Source: JBDSZL01 sp039925145 | GTDB taxonomy: Bacteria; Acidobacteriota; Vicinamibacteria; Vicinamibacterales; SCN-69-37 | Assembly (NCBI GenBank): GCA_039925145.1 | Contig: JBDSZL010000022.1 | Span: 15,958 to 79,957 of the forward strand | Length of the DNA: 64,000 nucleotides | Direction: 5' to 3' | In this document: positions 34,232 to 43,408 of the stretch, piece by piece | How the letters are laid out: every line of letters starts with the position of its first letter | How positions within the stretch are numbered: the stretch's first letter is position 1 | The notes under the pieces: generated by a model | The model's database searches: none | The model's input: the letters and a program-made list of their open reading frames with translations, nothing else | What the model was told of the DNA's origin: nothing | Program-made: the position numbers and the translations under genes

Positions 34232-35106
34232 GCGAACTCGTACTGCCTCTCGCTGCCATCACCGACGAGTTCTCGCCCACCGATCTCGACCGCGCGCTCG
34301 ACGCGATGGCAGAGGTGGGTATGACCGGCGCCGAGCTGCGTATTGTGTGGGGCCGCAACATCATGGACCTGTCCGATCAGGAGATTGACAGGGTGCGGGC
34401 CAGCGTCGAAAGTCGCGGGATGCAGGTGTTGTCCATCGCATCGCCGGTTTTGAAGTGCGTGCTGCCGGATGCGCCGCCGGTCGACCCGCGCCTGCAGCAG
34501 GACACGTTTGCGGCAAGCTTCACGTTTGCCGATCAGCCTGCGCTGGCCAAGCGCGCGTTCGAGATCGCCGAGCGGAGTGGGGCGCGGATGGTGCGCGTGT
34601 TCTCGTACTGGCGATCGGTCGATCCGGACGCGTGCTTCGGTCGGGTTGCCAGCGCGCTGCAGGCGCTGGCGGAGCAGGCGGGCGAGCGCGGTTTGATCAT
34701 CGGCATCGAGAACGAGCATGCGTGCAACATCTCGACGGGCGAGGAGACGGCGCGCCTGCTCGAATCGGTGGCGACGCCGTCCCTGCAGGTGATTTGGGAC
34801 CCGGCCAACGCCCTGGTGGCCGGCGAGACGCCATTTCCGTTCGGCTATCGTGCGATGCCGGCCTCACGTATCGGTCACGTGCACGCGAAGGATTGTGACG
34901 CGGTCGATTTTCATCCGACGTGGGGCGAGCTCGGCGCGATGAGCGTCGACTGGACCGGCCAGATCCAGGCGCTCGTCAGCGACGGCTATCGTGGATACCT
35001 GAGCCTGGAGACGCACTGGAAGGGCCCGCACGGCGACAAGTTCGAGGCGAGCCAGATCTGCGGCCGCCGCCTGCGCGCCCTCGTCCTAGGAGACCGGGTC
35101 TCTTAA
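34228..35106 (+). CDS. Sugar phosphate isomerase/epimerase (xylose isomerase-like TIM barrel)
   Basis: ATG 34228 overlaps the previous stop (ATGA); 292 residues. TIM-barrel signs are the repeated strand-end acids: MTGAELRIVWG, LIIGIENEHACN (metal Glu), LQVIWDPANAL (metal Asp), SRIGHVHAKDCD (metal His) and GYLSLETHWKG (Glu). It belongs to the AP-endonuclease-2-like sugar isomerase/epimerase family. The last five residues, GDRVS, and the stop codon are read from the left end of a repeat element (35088-35267), so the natural end of the gene was probably different. Confidence 0.9.
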   Translation: MSELVLPLAAITDEFSPTDLDRALDAMAEVGMTGAELRIVWGRNIMDLSDQEIDRVRASVESRGMQVLSIASPVLKCVLPDAPPVDPRLQQDTFAASFTFADQPALAKRAFEIAERSGARMVRVFSYWRSVDPDACFGRVASALQALAEQAGERGLIIGIENEHACNISTGEETARLLESVATPSLQVIWDPANALVAGETPFPFGYRAMPASRIGHVHAKDCDAVDFHPTWGELGAMSVDWTGQIQALVSDGYRGYLSLETHWKGPHGDKFEASQICGRRLRALVLGDRVS

Positions 35107-35267
35107 GGGACCCAGTCTTGTTGGCATCCCGCGGGTTGGATAACCAGCCGAATAGTTATTTCACAAGGCGATTCGGGGCTTGGCCTCGTATGGAGCTCCA
35201 GGCGAATGCCCCAAATATTGTGATTATGGCGTCTTGAGACCCGGTCTCTTAAGAGACCCGGTCTCCT
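35088..35267. mobile_element. 180-bp MITE-like element with 20-bp perfect terminal inverted repeats
   Basis: The left end, AGGAGACCGGGTCTCTTAAG (35088-35107), is repeated exactly, inverted, at 35248-35267. Similarity continues inwards for about a dozen more bases with mismatches. The arms are built from the same palindrome as the 49-bp hairpin repeats. The inside is visibly richer in A and T than its surroundings (for example AATAGTTATTTCACAAGG and AAATATTGTGATTATGGC) and these two stretches form a weak inverted repeat. No reading frame for a transposase. It lies between two convergent genes and supplies the end of both. Confidence 0.7.
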
Positions 35268-37221
35268 GTTTCTGGGCGCGCTTGCCGGCGGCCAGCACGC
35301 GCAGAATCTCGTCGACGTCGTAGACCGACCCGCCCCAAGTGCCGCCGCTGACGTCCTGCAGGGCCGCCCACAGCCGCGTGTCGGCGGGCAGCGCCGCGTC
35401 GGCGTGCAGATCCGGCCGAAGCGGGCGGCTCGCGAGCACCTGCGTCGCCGTGGCCTGGTCCGCGCTCCCGTCCTCCCCGACGAAGTTCAGCGATCCCTCC
35501 ATCGTTTCGCGGTCAACGATGATTTCAATCTGGTCGCCGTCCCGGAGCTTGCCGATCGGGCCGCCGGCGAGCGCCTCCGGCGACACATGCCCGATGCACG
35601 CGCCCGTGGAGACGCCGCTGAACCGCGCGTCGGTGACCACGGCCACGTGTTTGCCGAACGGCAGGTACTTGAGCGCTCCAGTCAGCTGAAAGGTCTCTTC
35701 CATGCCGGCGCCCATCGGGCCGCGGCAGATCAGCACCAGTACATCTCCCGGGTGGATGCGACCATCTTTGATGGCGGCGATCGCCGCCGGCTCACTGAGA
35801 AACACCCGGGCCGGCCCGGTGTGTCGATACACGCCGTCGGCTCCCACAACAGACGGATCGATCGACGTGCTCTTGATGACTGACCCCTCTGGTGCGAGAT
35901 TCCCGTGGGGAAAGCAGATGGTCGATGTCAGGCCGCTCGCTCTGGCGCGTTCGGGCGCCATGATGACCTGGTCTGGGTCCACGCCGTGCGTGTCGCGCAG
36001 CAGCCGCCGGACGTGCTCACGCCTGGCGGAGCTCTCCCAGGCATCGAGCTGCTCGTCGAGCGTGATGCCGGCCACGGTCAGCACGGATGTGTCGAGCAGG
36101 CCCGCCCGCCGCAGGTGCAGCATCACTTCGGGGACGCCGCCGGCCAGGAAGACTTCGACGGTTGGATGATTCCGGGGACCGTTCGGCAGCGCGTCCACGA
36201 GCCGTGGCACTTCGCGATTGACGGCCGCCCAGTCGAGCGCCGTCGGTCGCCGCAGACCCGCCGCATGCGCAATGGCAGGCACGTGCAGGACGAGATTCGT
36301 CGAGCCGCCGAACGCGGCGTGAGTCACCATCGCATTGCGGATGGACGCGTCGGTCATGATGTCGCCGAGCGTGAGCCCGCGCGACGCGAGGGCCATCAGC
36401 GCGAGCGCGGATCGGCGCGCCATGTCGAGCCAGACCGGCTGCCCGGAGGGGGCGAGCGCCGCATGGCCGATCGAGAGACCGAGCGCTTCGCCGACGACTT
36501 GCGAGGTGGCCGCGGTGCCGAGAAACTGGCAGCCTCCGCCCGGCGTGCCGCACGCGCGGCAGCCAAGGTCTGCGGCTTGCGCGAGCGTGATCTCGCCGTG
36601 CACGAAGCGGACGCCGATTGTCTGCACGCGACCCGCGTCCTCGCCTTCGGACGAGGGCAGCGTCACACCGCCAGGCACCAGTACGCACGGCAGATTGCTC
36701 GATCCGGCCAGCGCCATCATCATCGCAGGCAGCCCCTTGTCGCACGTGGCGATGCCGAGCACGCCGCGCCGCGTGGGCAGCGATCGAATGAGCCGGCGGA
36801 ACACGACAGCCGCGTCGTTTCGAAACGGCAGGCTGTCGAACATCGCAGTCGTGCCCTGTGACCGGCCGTCGCAGGGGTCTGTGCACGACCCGGCGAAGGG
36901 AATGCCGCCGCCGAGCTTGAAGGCGCGCGCCGCCTCTTCCATCAGCAGCCCGACTTCCCAGTGACCTGTGTGGTACCCGAGCGCCACCGGGGTTCCATCG
37001 GGGGCGCGCAGCCCGCCGTGCGTGGACAGGATCAGGAATTCCGGCCCGCCGAGCGCCGATGGGTCCCAGCCCATGCCAGCGTTCTGGGTCCATCCGAAGA
37101 GATCCCCGGAGGGACGGTTGCGAAGCATCTCGGCCGTGAGAGGCAGAGCACCGGACGGACCTGGTGCCCGTGTGACGATGTCGAGAACGCCGGGGTCGCT
37201 GGTGTCAAAAAGATTGGACAT
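35224..37221 (-). CDS. YjhG/YagF-type D-xylonate (sugar acid) dehydratase, IlvD/Edd family
   Basis: A 665-residue IlvD/Edd-family dehydratase close to E. coli YjhG/YagF in length and sequence. Iron-sulfur cluster cysteines lie in GSCTDPCDGRSQGT, GIATCDKGLPAMMMA and GCRACGTPGGGCQFLGTA. Later regions VTDARFSG and IGHVSPEALAGGPIG are family hallmarks. It removes water from an aldonic acid such as D-xylonate to give a 2-keto-3-deoxy acid. The last ~13 residues (ETGSLKRPGLKTP) are encoded by the inserted repeat element and are not part of the family. Convergent with the epimerase gene. Confidence 0.92.
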   Translation of the reverse strand: MSNLFDTSDPGVLDIVTRAPGPSGALPLTAEMLRNRPSGDLFGWTQNAGMGWDPSALGGPEFLILSTHGGLRAPDGTPVALGYHTGHWEVGLLMEEAARAFKLGGGIPFAGSCTDPCDGRSQGTTAMFDSLPFRNDAAVVFRRLIRSLPTRRGVLGIATCDKGLPAMMMALAGSSNLPCVLVPGGVTLPSSEGEDAGRVQTIGVRFVHGEITLAQAADLGCRACGTPGGGCQFLGTAATSQVVGEALGLSIGHAALAPSGQPVWLDMARRSALALMALASRGLTLGDIMTDASIRNAMVTHAAFGGSTNLVLHVPAIAHAAGLRRPTALDWAAVNREVPRLVDALPNGPRNHPTVEVFLAGGVPEVMLHLRRAGLLDTSVLTVAGITLDEQLDAWESSARREHVRRLLRDTHGVDPDQVIMAPERARASGLTSTICFPHGNLAPEGSVIKSTSIDPSVVGADGVYRHTGPARVFLSEPAAIAAIKDGRIHPGDVLVLICRGPMGAGMEETFQLTGALKYLPFGKHVAVVTDARFSGVSTGACIGHVSPEALAGGPIGKLRDGDQIEIIVDRETMEGSLNFVGEDGSADQATATQVLASRPLRPDLHADAALPADTRLWAALQDVSGGTWGGSVYDVDEILRVLAAGKRAQKQETGSLKRPGLKTP

Positions 37222-37417
37222 AGGACGGTGATGGTCTTCGGACGGCGACTCACATGCCGCGACTCGCTCGCCGCGCTGGCGCGTAACGGCTCATGCCGCG
37301 CCGCCACGTGGCGGCGGGCTATGCCAGGCTGTCCCGCGCACGGGCTGCGGTCGAGATTACACTGACAACACGCAGCGGTGCCAGATAGGCCCCGTTCTTG
37401 CAACGTCAGCGATCATC

Positions 37418-38812
37418 ATGAAAACACGACTTCTCGTTGCCAGCAGCCTCGTCGCCGTTTCGGTTGCGCTTGGCGCGGCACAAACTCAAATCGTGCCCCC
37501 GAGCAACAAGTACACCCCGGAACAGGATGTTCAGCTCGGGCGTGACGCCGCCGCCCAGGCGCGCCAGCAGCTGCCCATCATGAACGACGAGTCGGTGACC
37601 TCCTATATCGAGGGCATCGGCCGACGGCTGGTCTCGGCCATCCCGAACGAGCTGCGTGAGCCGGAGTTCCACTATACGTTCGAGGCCGTGAACGTCCGCG
37701 AGATCAATGCCTTTGCGTTGCCTGGCGGGCCGATGTTCGTCAACCGGGGCATGATCGAGGCGGCCCACTCAGAAGGAGAAGTTGCCGGTGTGATGGCGCA
37801 CGAGCTGAGCCACGTCGTCCTCCGCCACGGAACCGCCCAGGCGAGCAAGGCGACCAAATACGAGCTGGGCACCATCGCCGGGGCGATCGTAGGCGCGGTT
37901 ATCGGCGGGCGCGTGGGTAGCGGCGTGGCACAGGTCACGCAGTTCGGACTCGGGACGGCATTTCTCCGATACGGTCGCGACTACGAACGCCAAGCCGACC
38001 TCGAAGGCGCACAGATAATGGCGCGCGCCGGTTACGACCCGCGAGAAATGGCGCGGATGTTCGACACCATCAAGAAGCAGGGCGGCGCCGGTGGGCCAGA
38101 GTGGCTGAGCGACCATCCCGATCCGGGCAAGCGGTCCGATTACATCGTGGCCGAGGCCGCGAAGCTGCGCGTCGAAAACCCCATCCGCGACACGGCAGGA
38201 TTCACGCGTGTGAAGTCGCACCTGGCGTCACTGCCCAAGGCGCCGAGCACCGAGCAGGCGACGGCCAATGCGAAGCGCGGCGGGGGCGGCACGCAGCCGG
38301 CCAACAGCGGCCGCATCACCGAACGGGTCGAGGCGCCGTCTTCGCAATACACGCAGTACAACGAGGGCGACATCTTCAGCGTCAGCGTGCCCTCGAACTG
38401 GCGCGAGCTGGCCAACTCGGGTGCGGTGACGTTTGCGCCCGAAGGCGCCTACGCCGAGACCAACGCCGGCAGCATATTTACGCACGGGGTCGAGCTCGGC
38501 ATTGCGCGCAATGAAGCGCACGATCTGCAGACGGCAACCGGCGAGCTCATTGCTGCGCTCCGCCAGGGCAATCCACAGCTCGGTCAACCGTCGAACTACC
38601 GCCGGACGTCGCTCAACGGACAGACGGCGCTGCAGACGTCGATGACGAACATCTCAGACGCGACGCGGCGCGAGGAAGTGATTCAGATGGTGACGTGCCA
38701 GATGCGCGACGGCAATCTGTTCTACGCGATTGCCGTGGCGCCCCGCGACCAGGTGAGCACCTACCAGTCGGTGTTCCAGCGCGTGATCTCTTCCATCCGA
38801 TTCGCCCGCTAG
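37418..38812 (+). CDS. Exported M48-family metalloprotease
   Basis: A 464-residue protein with signal peptide MKTRLLVASSLVAVSVALGA. The zinc site is VMAHELSHVVLRHG with His128, Glu129 and His132, and the third ligand Glu is probably in YERQADLEGAQI. After the protease domain (~residues 30-265) there is a linker and a C-terminal domain (IFSVSVPSNWRELANSG onward, ~310-464) without a known motif. It resembles BepA-like periplasmic M48 proteases that take part in outer-membrane quality control, but the C-terminal domain is not TPR. It stands alone, convergent with the rhamnose transporter genes. Confidence 0.9.
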   Translation: MKTRLLVASSLVAVSVALGAAQTQIVPPSNKYTPEQDVQLGRDAAAQARQQLPIMNDESVTSYIEGIGRRLVSAIPNELREPEFHYTFEAVNVREINAFALPGGPMFVNRGMIEAAHSEGEVAGVMAHELSHVVLRHGTAQASKATKYELGTIAGAIVGAVIGGRVGSGVAQVTQFGLGTAFLRYGRDYERQADLEGAQIMARAGYDPREMARMFDTIKKQGGAGGPEWLSDHPDPGKRSDYIVAEAAKLRVENPIRDTAGFTRVKSHLASLPKAPSTEQATANAKRGGGGTQPANSGRITERVEAPSSQYTQYNEGDIFSVSVPSNWRELANSGAVTFAPEGAYAETNAGSIFTHGVELGIARNEAHDLQTATGELIAALRQGNPQLGQPSNYRRTSLNGQTALQTSMTNISDATRREEVIQMVTCQMRDGNLFYAIAVAPRDQVSTYQSVFQRVISSIRFAR

Positions 38813-38839
38813 AGAACAGTCGCGGTTCGGACGGTCGCG

Positions 38840-40882
38840 CTAGAAGTCGAACCGGTCGATGTTTTCCTTGTTCATGGTCAGCGGAGGACCGAGCAGGATC
38901 TCCGGACCTCGCACTTGGACGACCCCGAGCCGGCCGGCCGTGATCTCTGTGGTCCCTGCCGGAATCTGATTGCGGGCGGCCATGGCGGCGGCCTGAACCG
39001 TCAGGTATCCCAGGTTGCCCGTATTCCAGAGGACGACGGTCTGGACCACCCCGCTGTGGACGTAGGGCTTGTTCATGTTCGGCAGCGAGAGGCCAATCAC
39101 CGAGACGTCGTGGCGCCCGGCCTGCTGCACCGCTTCGGCTGCGCCTGGCACCGCCGGCGCCGCGATGGCCATGATCAACCGCACGCCAGGCTCGGCGCGG
39201 AGCACGGTCTGCGTCTCCGCAAACGCCTTGTCACGGTCATCATCGCTCGGTCGTATCGTGGCCAGCGTCAAGCCCGGGTATTTCTCGGTGAGTCGCGCGC
39301 GGATGTGCTTGATCCACTCGTTCTGATTGGCCGCACTCAGCGCGCCGGTGATGATGGCAAACGTCCCTTTACCTCCGAGCAGACGAGCCGCCTCGTCGGT
39401 CAGCGTGTTGGCGATCCCTTCGGGCGTCGCCTGATTCACGAAGAAGTCGCGCGCGTCGGGTTCGGCATCGGCGTCCCAAGTCAGCACGCGGATTCCACGC
39501 CCTTTGGCCTTTCGCAGCACGGTCGAGATGCTGGCGCGATTCTCGACAGAGACGGCGATGGCATCGACGCCTCTCGTGATCCAGCTCTCGACGAGCTCAT
39601 TCTGGCGCGCGGCGTCGAGGCCGGTGGGGCCGTCCCAGAGGAGCTCCACGCCAAGCTCTCGCGCGGCTTCCTCTGCGCCCACACGGCAGCTCACGAAGTA
39701 CGGATCGCCCTTGGCCTTGGGCATCATCGCGATAACAAGACGCCGCGTGTCGGCAGGGGCCGTCGCGCCTGCGACCCGAGCCGCCGGCGCCTGCAGTCCT
39801 GTGAGGTTTCGGACGAGCCAGACATTGCTGAGCGACGTGATGAGCGCGCCGGCAAGAATGGCGGCGCATAGGATGACGACCTGGCTGTTCTTCACGGGGA
39901 TCTCCTCTGAGTCAGTGCTGAGAGCGTGCGGCGTGCGACCTGTCGATGAACGACGGCGGTCGGCGAGGATGGTCGCGACGAGCAGCGTGCCAGTGACGAC
40001 GCCGGTCAGCTCGGATGGCATGGCCGAGAGCTGGAGCCCGTTCTGCAGCACTGCCAGCACGAGCAATCCGAGGATGGCTCCGCCGATGGTGCCGCGTCCG
40101 CCGGCCACGGAGACGCCGCCGAGCACGGCCGCCGTGATCGCGCTCAGCTCGTATCCGGTGCCCGCATCCGATCGTGCCTGCCCCAGATGCGCGACGTAGA
40201 CCACGGCTGCGAAACTGGCGACGATCCCGCTGAGGATATACGCGAGCGCGATACGCCGCTCCACTGGAATTCCAGCGTAACGCGCCCCCTCGGCGTTGAA
40301 GCCAATGGCATACAGAGCGCGACCAATGACAGACCGGTGGAGGAGCACCGCGTAGGCAATCGCCACGACTGCCAAAACCGGCACCTGCGCCGGCAGCACG
40401 CCTCCGAGATAACCCTGACCGAGGTAGAGAAAGCGTGCGGGGAAGTGCGAGTAGCTGACGGACGCCTCGGTCAGACCTTCTGCGATTCCGCGGAAGAGCG
40501 CCAACGATCCGAGCGTGACGATCAGAGGTGGGATGCCGAACCTCGCGATGAGCAGCGCGTTCAGACCTCCTCCGAGCGCACCGGCCGCCATCGCGGCGAG
40601 GCCGGCGACGACGAGCGGCAGATGCCACTCGTGCGCGGCCATGCCGAACACGACCGCAGCGAGGCCCATCATCGCGCCCACCGACAGATCGATGCCGCCG
40701 GTGACGATGACAGGCGTGAGCGCGACGGTCAGCAGTCCGAGCTCGACGCTGAAACGCGCGATCTCCATCACGTTGCCGATGGAAAGGAAGCGATCGCCCG
40801 TGAGCGAGAACGCGACGGCCTCGCACGCCAGCACTGCCAGCAATGCCGCGCTTTGTGCCGAGCCTGCTCTACGTCGCGGCAC
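38840..40882 (-). CDS. CUT2 sugar ABC permease fused in frame to its substrate-binding protein (rhamnose importer)
   Basis: One open frame of 680 residues. Residues 1-~329 are a RhaQ/RbsC-like permease (VTGGIDLSVGAMMGLAAVVF, AVLGGVSVAGGRGTIGGAILG). Residues ~330-680 are a periplasmic-binding-protein type 1 domain, RhaS-like, led by an anchor helix (VVILCAAILAGALITSLS) and then MMPKAKGDPYFVSCRVGAEEA and VDAIAVSVENRA. There is no stop between the parts, but GAGGAG and GTG at 39895-39907 form a good internal start, so free binding protein (351 residues) may also be made. A fused, membrane-tethered binding domain would replace a soluble one. It overlaps the first permease by 14 bp. Confidence 0.88.
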   Translation of the reverse strand: MPRRRAGSAQSAALLAVLACEAVAFSLTGDRFLSIGNVMEIARFSVELGLLTVALTPVIVTGGIDLSVGAMMGLAAVVFGMAAHEWHLPLVVAGLAAMAAGALGGGLNALLIARFGIPPLIVTLGSLALFRGIAEGLTEASVSYSHFPARFLYLGQGYLGGVLPAQVPVLAVVAIAYAVLLHRSVIGRALYAIGFNAEGARYAGIPVERRIALAYILSGIVASFAAVVYVAHLGQARSDAGTGYELSAITAAVLGGVSVAGGRGTIGGAILGLLVLAVLQNGLQLSAMPSELTGVVTGTLLVATILADRRRSSTGRTPHALSTDSEEIPVKNSQVVILCAAILAGALITSLSNVWLVRNLTGLQAPAARVAGATAPADTRRLVIAMMPKAKGDPYFVSCRVGAEEAARELGVELLWDGPTGLDAARQNELVESWITRGVDAIAVSVENRASISTVLRKAKGRGIRVLTWDADAEPDARDFFVNQATPEGIANTLTDEAARLLGGKGTFAIITGALSAANQNEWIKHIRARLTEKYPGLTLATIRPSDDDRDKAFAETQTVLRAEPGVRLIMAIAAPAVPGAAEAVQQAGRHDVSVIGLSLPNMNKPYVHSGVVQTVVLWNTGNLGYLTVQAAAMAARNQIPAGTTEITAGRLGVVQVRGPEILLGPPLTMNKENIDRFDF
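39895..39907 (-). promoter_or_regulatory. Internal ribosome site and GTG start inside the permease-binding protein fusion
   Basis: On the minus strand GAGGAG (39907-39902) is followed after 6 bases by GTG (39895). The spacing is ideal, and the codon begins the binding-protein part (VKNSQVVILCAA). It is either a working start or the remnant of a once-separate gene. Confidence 0.6.
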
Positions 40883-41843
40883 GCTGGCTCCTGGCGACTA
40901 CGGAGTGGGACACCGACGCTCGGTGCGTGCGTCGGGCATCGAACGCGACGGCTGTCAGGATGATGGCTCCCTGAATGGCTCGCTCCCAGTACGGACTGGC
41001 GCCGAGAAACGTCAGGGCGGGCCCAATCGCGCCGAGCAGCACAACGCCGAGCACGGTGCCCGCGATAGATCCGCGCCCGCCGGTGACGGACGTGCCGCCG
41101 ACGAGCACCGCCGCGATCACCTTCATTTCGAGGCCAAGTCCCGCGTTGCCTGGAATCTGATTGAACCGGACGGCATTGAGCAGGGCGGCCGTGCCGGTCA
41201 GACCGCCGGCAAGCACGAAGAGCCAGAACTTGAGACGAGGCACGTCGATGCCAGCGAGCCGTGCGGCCTCGGGATTGGATCCTGTAGCGAACACCTGACG
41301 TCCCGCAGCCAGATACGCGAGCGCCAGCACGGACATGCCAACGAGCGCCAGCACGACAGCGGCCGCCGCCGCGGGGTACGCGCCCTGCGGCAGGCCGAGC
41401 CATTGGAAGCCGGGCGGCAGGTTCTGGACCCATGCGCCCTGTGTCACCCAGCGCAGGGCGTCGCGGAGCGCCACCATGGTCGCGAGCGTCGCCACGATCG
41501 ACGGGATTCGGAAGCGCGCGACGAGCATGCCGTTGAAGGCGCCAAGGAGCGCGCCGGCCAGCGGCGCCGAGACGAAGGCGATGATCAAGGGGACCTGCCA
41601 TGTGGCCAGACTTCCGGCGAGCACGCCCGCGATCGCGAAGACCGACGCGACAGAGATGTCGATCTCACCGACGAGCATGACCAGGGTCATCCCGATCCCG
41701 ATGACCAGGACAGGTAGGCTGCTCATCAGGATGTCGACGAGGTTGTCGCCGTGAAAGTACGCGGGTGCCCGGACGGCGAGGACCGCGCAGAGCAGCAGCA
41801 ATGCAACTCCCACGGAAATTTCCGAGCGGTAGCGCGTCAGCAT
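40869..41843 (-). CDS. CUT2 sugar ABC permease (RhaP-like)
   Basis: A 324-residue permease with about nine hydrophobic segments; LVMLVGEIDISVASVFAIAG and AVLVGGTSVTGGRGSIAGTV are the CUT2 (ribose/rhamnose/autoinducer) permease signatures. The ATG overlaps the ATPase stop as TGATG, so translation is coupled. With the downstream permease-binding protein fusion it forms the membrane part of the rhamnose importer. Confidence 0.9.
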   Translation of the reverse strand: MLTRYRSEISVGVALLLLCAVLAVRAPAYFHGDNLVDILMSSLPVLVIGIGMTLVMLVGEIDISVASVFAIAGVLAGSLATWQVPLIIAFVSAPLAGALLGAFNGMLVARFRIPSIVATLATMVALRDALRWVTQGAWVQNLPPGFQWLGLPQGAYPAAAAAVVLALVGMSVLALAYLAAGRQVFATGSNPEAARLAGIDVPRLKFWLFVLAGGLTGTAALLNAVRFNQIPGNAGLGLEMKVIAAVLVGGTSVTGGRGSIAGTVLGVVLLGAIGPALTFLGASPYWERAIQGAIILTAVAFDARRTHRASVSHSVVARSQRAAT

Positions 41844-43408
41844 CAGGACGGACGGCTCGCCGCCAACGATGGCCCAGCGGGCGAGGCCGAGGCGTCAGGC
41901 AACGCGAGGGCGAGGATGCCTTCCTCGGTGGCCTCGGCGCGTTGAAGTTCGCCAACGATCTCGCCACGGCGCATCACGAGAATCCGATCGCTCACGGCGA
42001 GAATCTCTGGAAGTTCCGACGAGATCATTAGAATCGCGAGGCCGTCGCCTGCCAGTTGCCGAAGCCTGGCGTGAATCTCAGCTTTCGATCCCACGTCGAC
42101 GCCCTGGGTGGGCTCGTCCACGATCAATACGGCCGGCGCGGTGGCCAGCCAGCGGGCGAGCGCCACCTTCTGCTGATTGCCGCCCGACAGCGCGGCAACC
42201 GGTGTTGACCGATCGGGGGTCTTGATGCGGAAGCGGGCCACGTACTCGTCGGAGGTCCGCGACTCGAGTCCGCGATCGATCAATCCGGCCTTCGACACGC
42301 GTCCAAGGCTCGCCAGCGTCGTGTTGGCCGCCACGGACATGTCGCCGATGACGCCATGACGGAGGCGGTCCTCCGGAAGGTACGCGATGCCCGAGGCGAT
42401 CGCGTCTCGCGGAGATGCTGGCCGTACGACGTCCCCCTTGACGCGCAGGGTGCCACCGTCGAGCCGGCGGAGGCCGAAGATGGTCTCCGCGAGCTCGGTC
42501 CTTCCGGCGCCCACCAAGCCGGCGATACCCACGATTTCTCCCCGCCGCACCTGCAACGACACCGAACGCAAACCGGCTTCGCGGCTGCTGATGCCGTCGA
42601 GCTGCAGTGCCACCGCGGCCGACGCCAGTGGGGCCGCTGTCGGCCCGGTGTGTTCGAGCGCACGACCAACCATCAGGCGGATCAGCTCGTCTGTCGACAA
42701 CGTCGACCGATCGCGCGTGGCCACCACCTCTCCATCGCGTAGCACCGTCACGCGATCGGCAAGGGCAAACACCTCTGCCAGCCGATGGGAGATGTAGACG
42801 ATGGCCACGCCGCGAGCGCAGAGACGCCGAATCACCTCGAAGAGCCGCGTGGTTTCACGGTGCGTCAACGACGCGGTTGGCTCATCCATCAGCAGCACAC
42901 GCGCGTCGGCGCCTACCGCCTTGGCAATCTCGACCAGCTGCTGCTCCGGCATGCTGAGGCCGCCGACGGGCTGGTCCGGATCGATGGGCGCGTCGAGATC
43001 GTGAAGAAGCGCTTTCGCCCGCGCGCGTCGGGCCCGCCAGTGCACGCGTTGCCAGGGGGACGCTGCCTCGAGCGCGATCGCAAGATTTTCGGCGACGCTC
43101 AGGTGCGGGAAGAGCGCCGGCTGCTGGTAGATGGCGGCAATGCCGAGCTCGCGCGCGAGCGCCGGGGTCAAGTGCGTGGCGGATTGCCCTTCGACGGTGA
43201 TCGTGCCGGTGTCCGGGCGATGGGCGCCTGTGAGAATCTTGATGAGCGTCGATTTGCCAGCGCCGTTTTCGCCCACCAGGGCGTGCACTTCACCCGCGCG
43301 CAGATCGAATGACACGCCGCAGAGCGCGTGCACGCCGTCGAAGGCCTTGCGCACGCCGGTGATTGCCAGCCGCACGCCGTCGCGCCCGGCTGCCCCCGCT
43401 ATGGTCAG
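41843..43408 (-). CDS. Rhamnose ABC importer ATPase with two ATP-binding domains, probable CTG start
   Basis: From CTG 43408 the product is 521 residues: first ATPase domain (Walker A GENGAGKST, signature region GGLSMPEQQLVEIAKA, Walker B LLMDEPTASL) and second ATPase domain (degenerate Walker A GLVGAGRTEL, signature LSGGNQQKVALARWL, VLIVDEPTQGVD). This is the RbsA/RhaT two-domain pattern of CUT2 importers. CTG overlaps the rhaI stop as CTGA and has AGGAG 6 bases upstream. The next usual start, GTG 43375, has no ribosome site. The ATG-led longer frame lies inside rhaI. Confidence 0.85.
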   Translation of the reverse strand: MTIAGAAGRDGVRLAITGVRKAFDGVHALCGVSFDLRAGEVHALVGENGAGKSTLIKILTGAHRPDTGTITVEGQSATHLTPALARELGIAAIYQQPALFPHLSVAENLAIALEAASPWQRVHWRARRARAKALLHDLDAPIDPDQPVGGLSMPEQQLVEIAKAVGADARVLLMDEPTASLTHRETTRLFEVIRRLCARGVAIVYISHRLAEVFALADRVTVLRDGEVVATRDRSTLSTDELIRLMVGRALEHTGPTAAPLASAAVALQLDGISSREAGLRSVSLQVRRGEIVGIAGLVGAGRTELAETIFGLRRLDGGTLRVKGDVVRPASPRDAIASGIAYLPEDRLRHGVIGDMSVAANTTLASLGRVSKAGLIDRGLESRTSDEYVARFRIKTPDRSTPVAALSGGNQQKVALARWLATAPAVLIVDEPTQGVDVGSKAEIHARLRQLAGDGLAILMISSELPEILAVSDRILVMRRGEIVGELQRAEATEEGILALALPDASASPAGPSLAASRPS

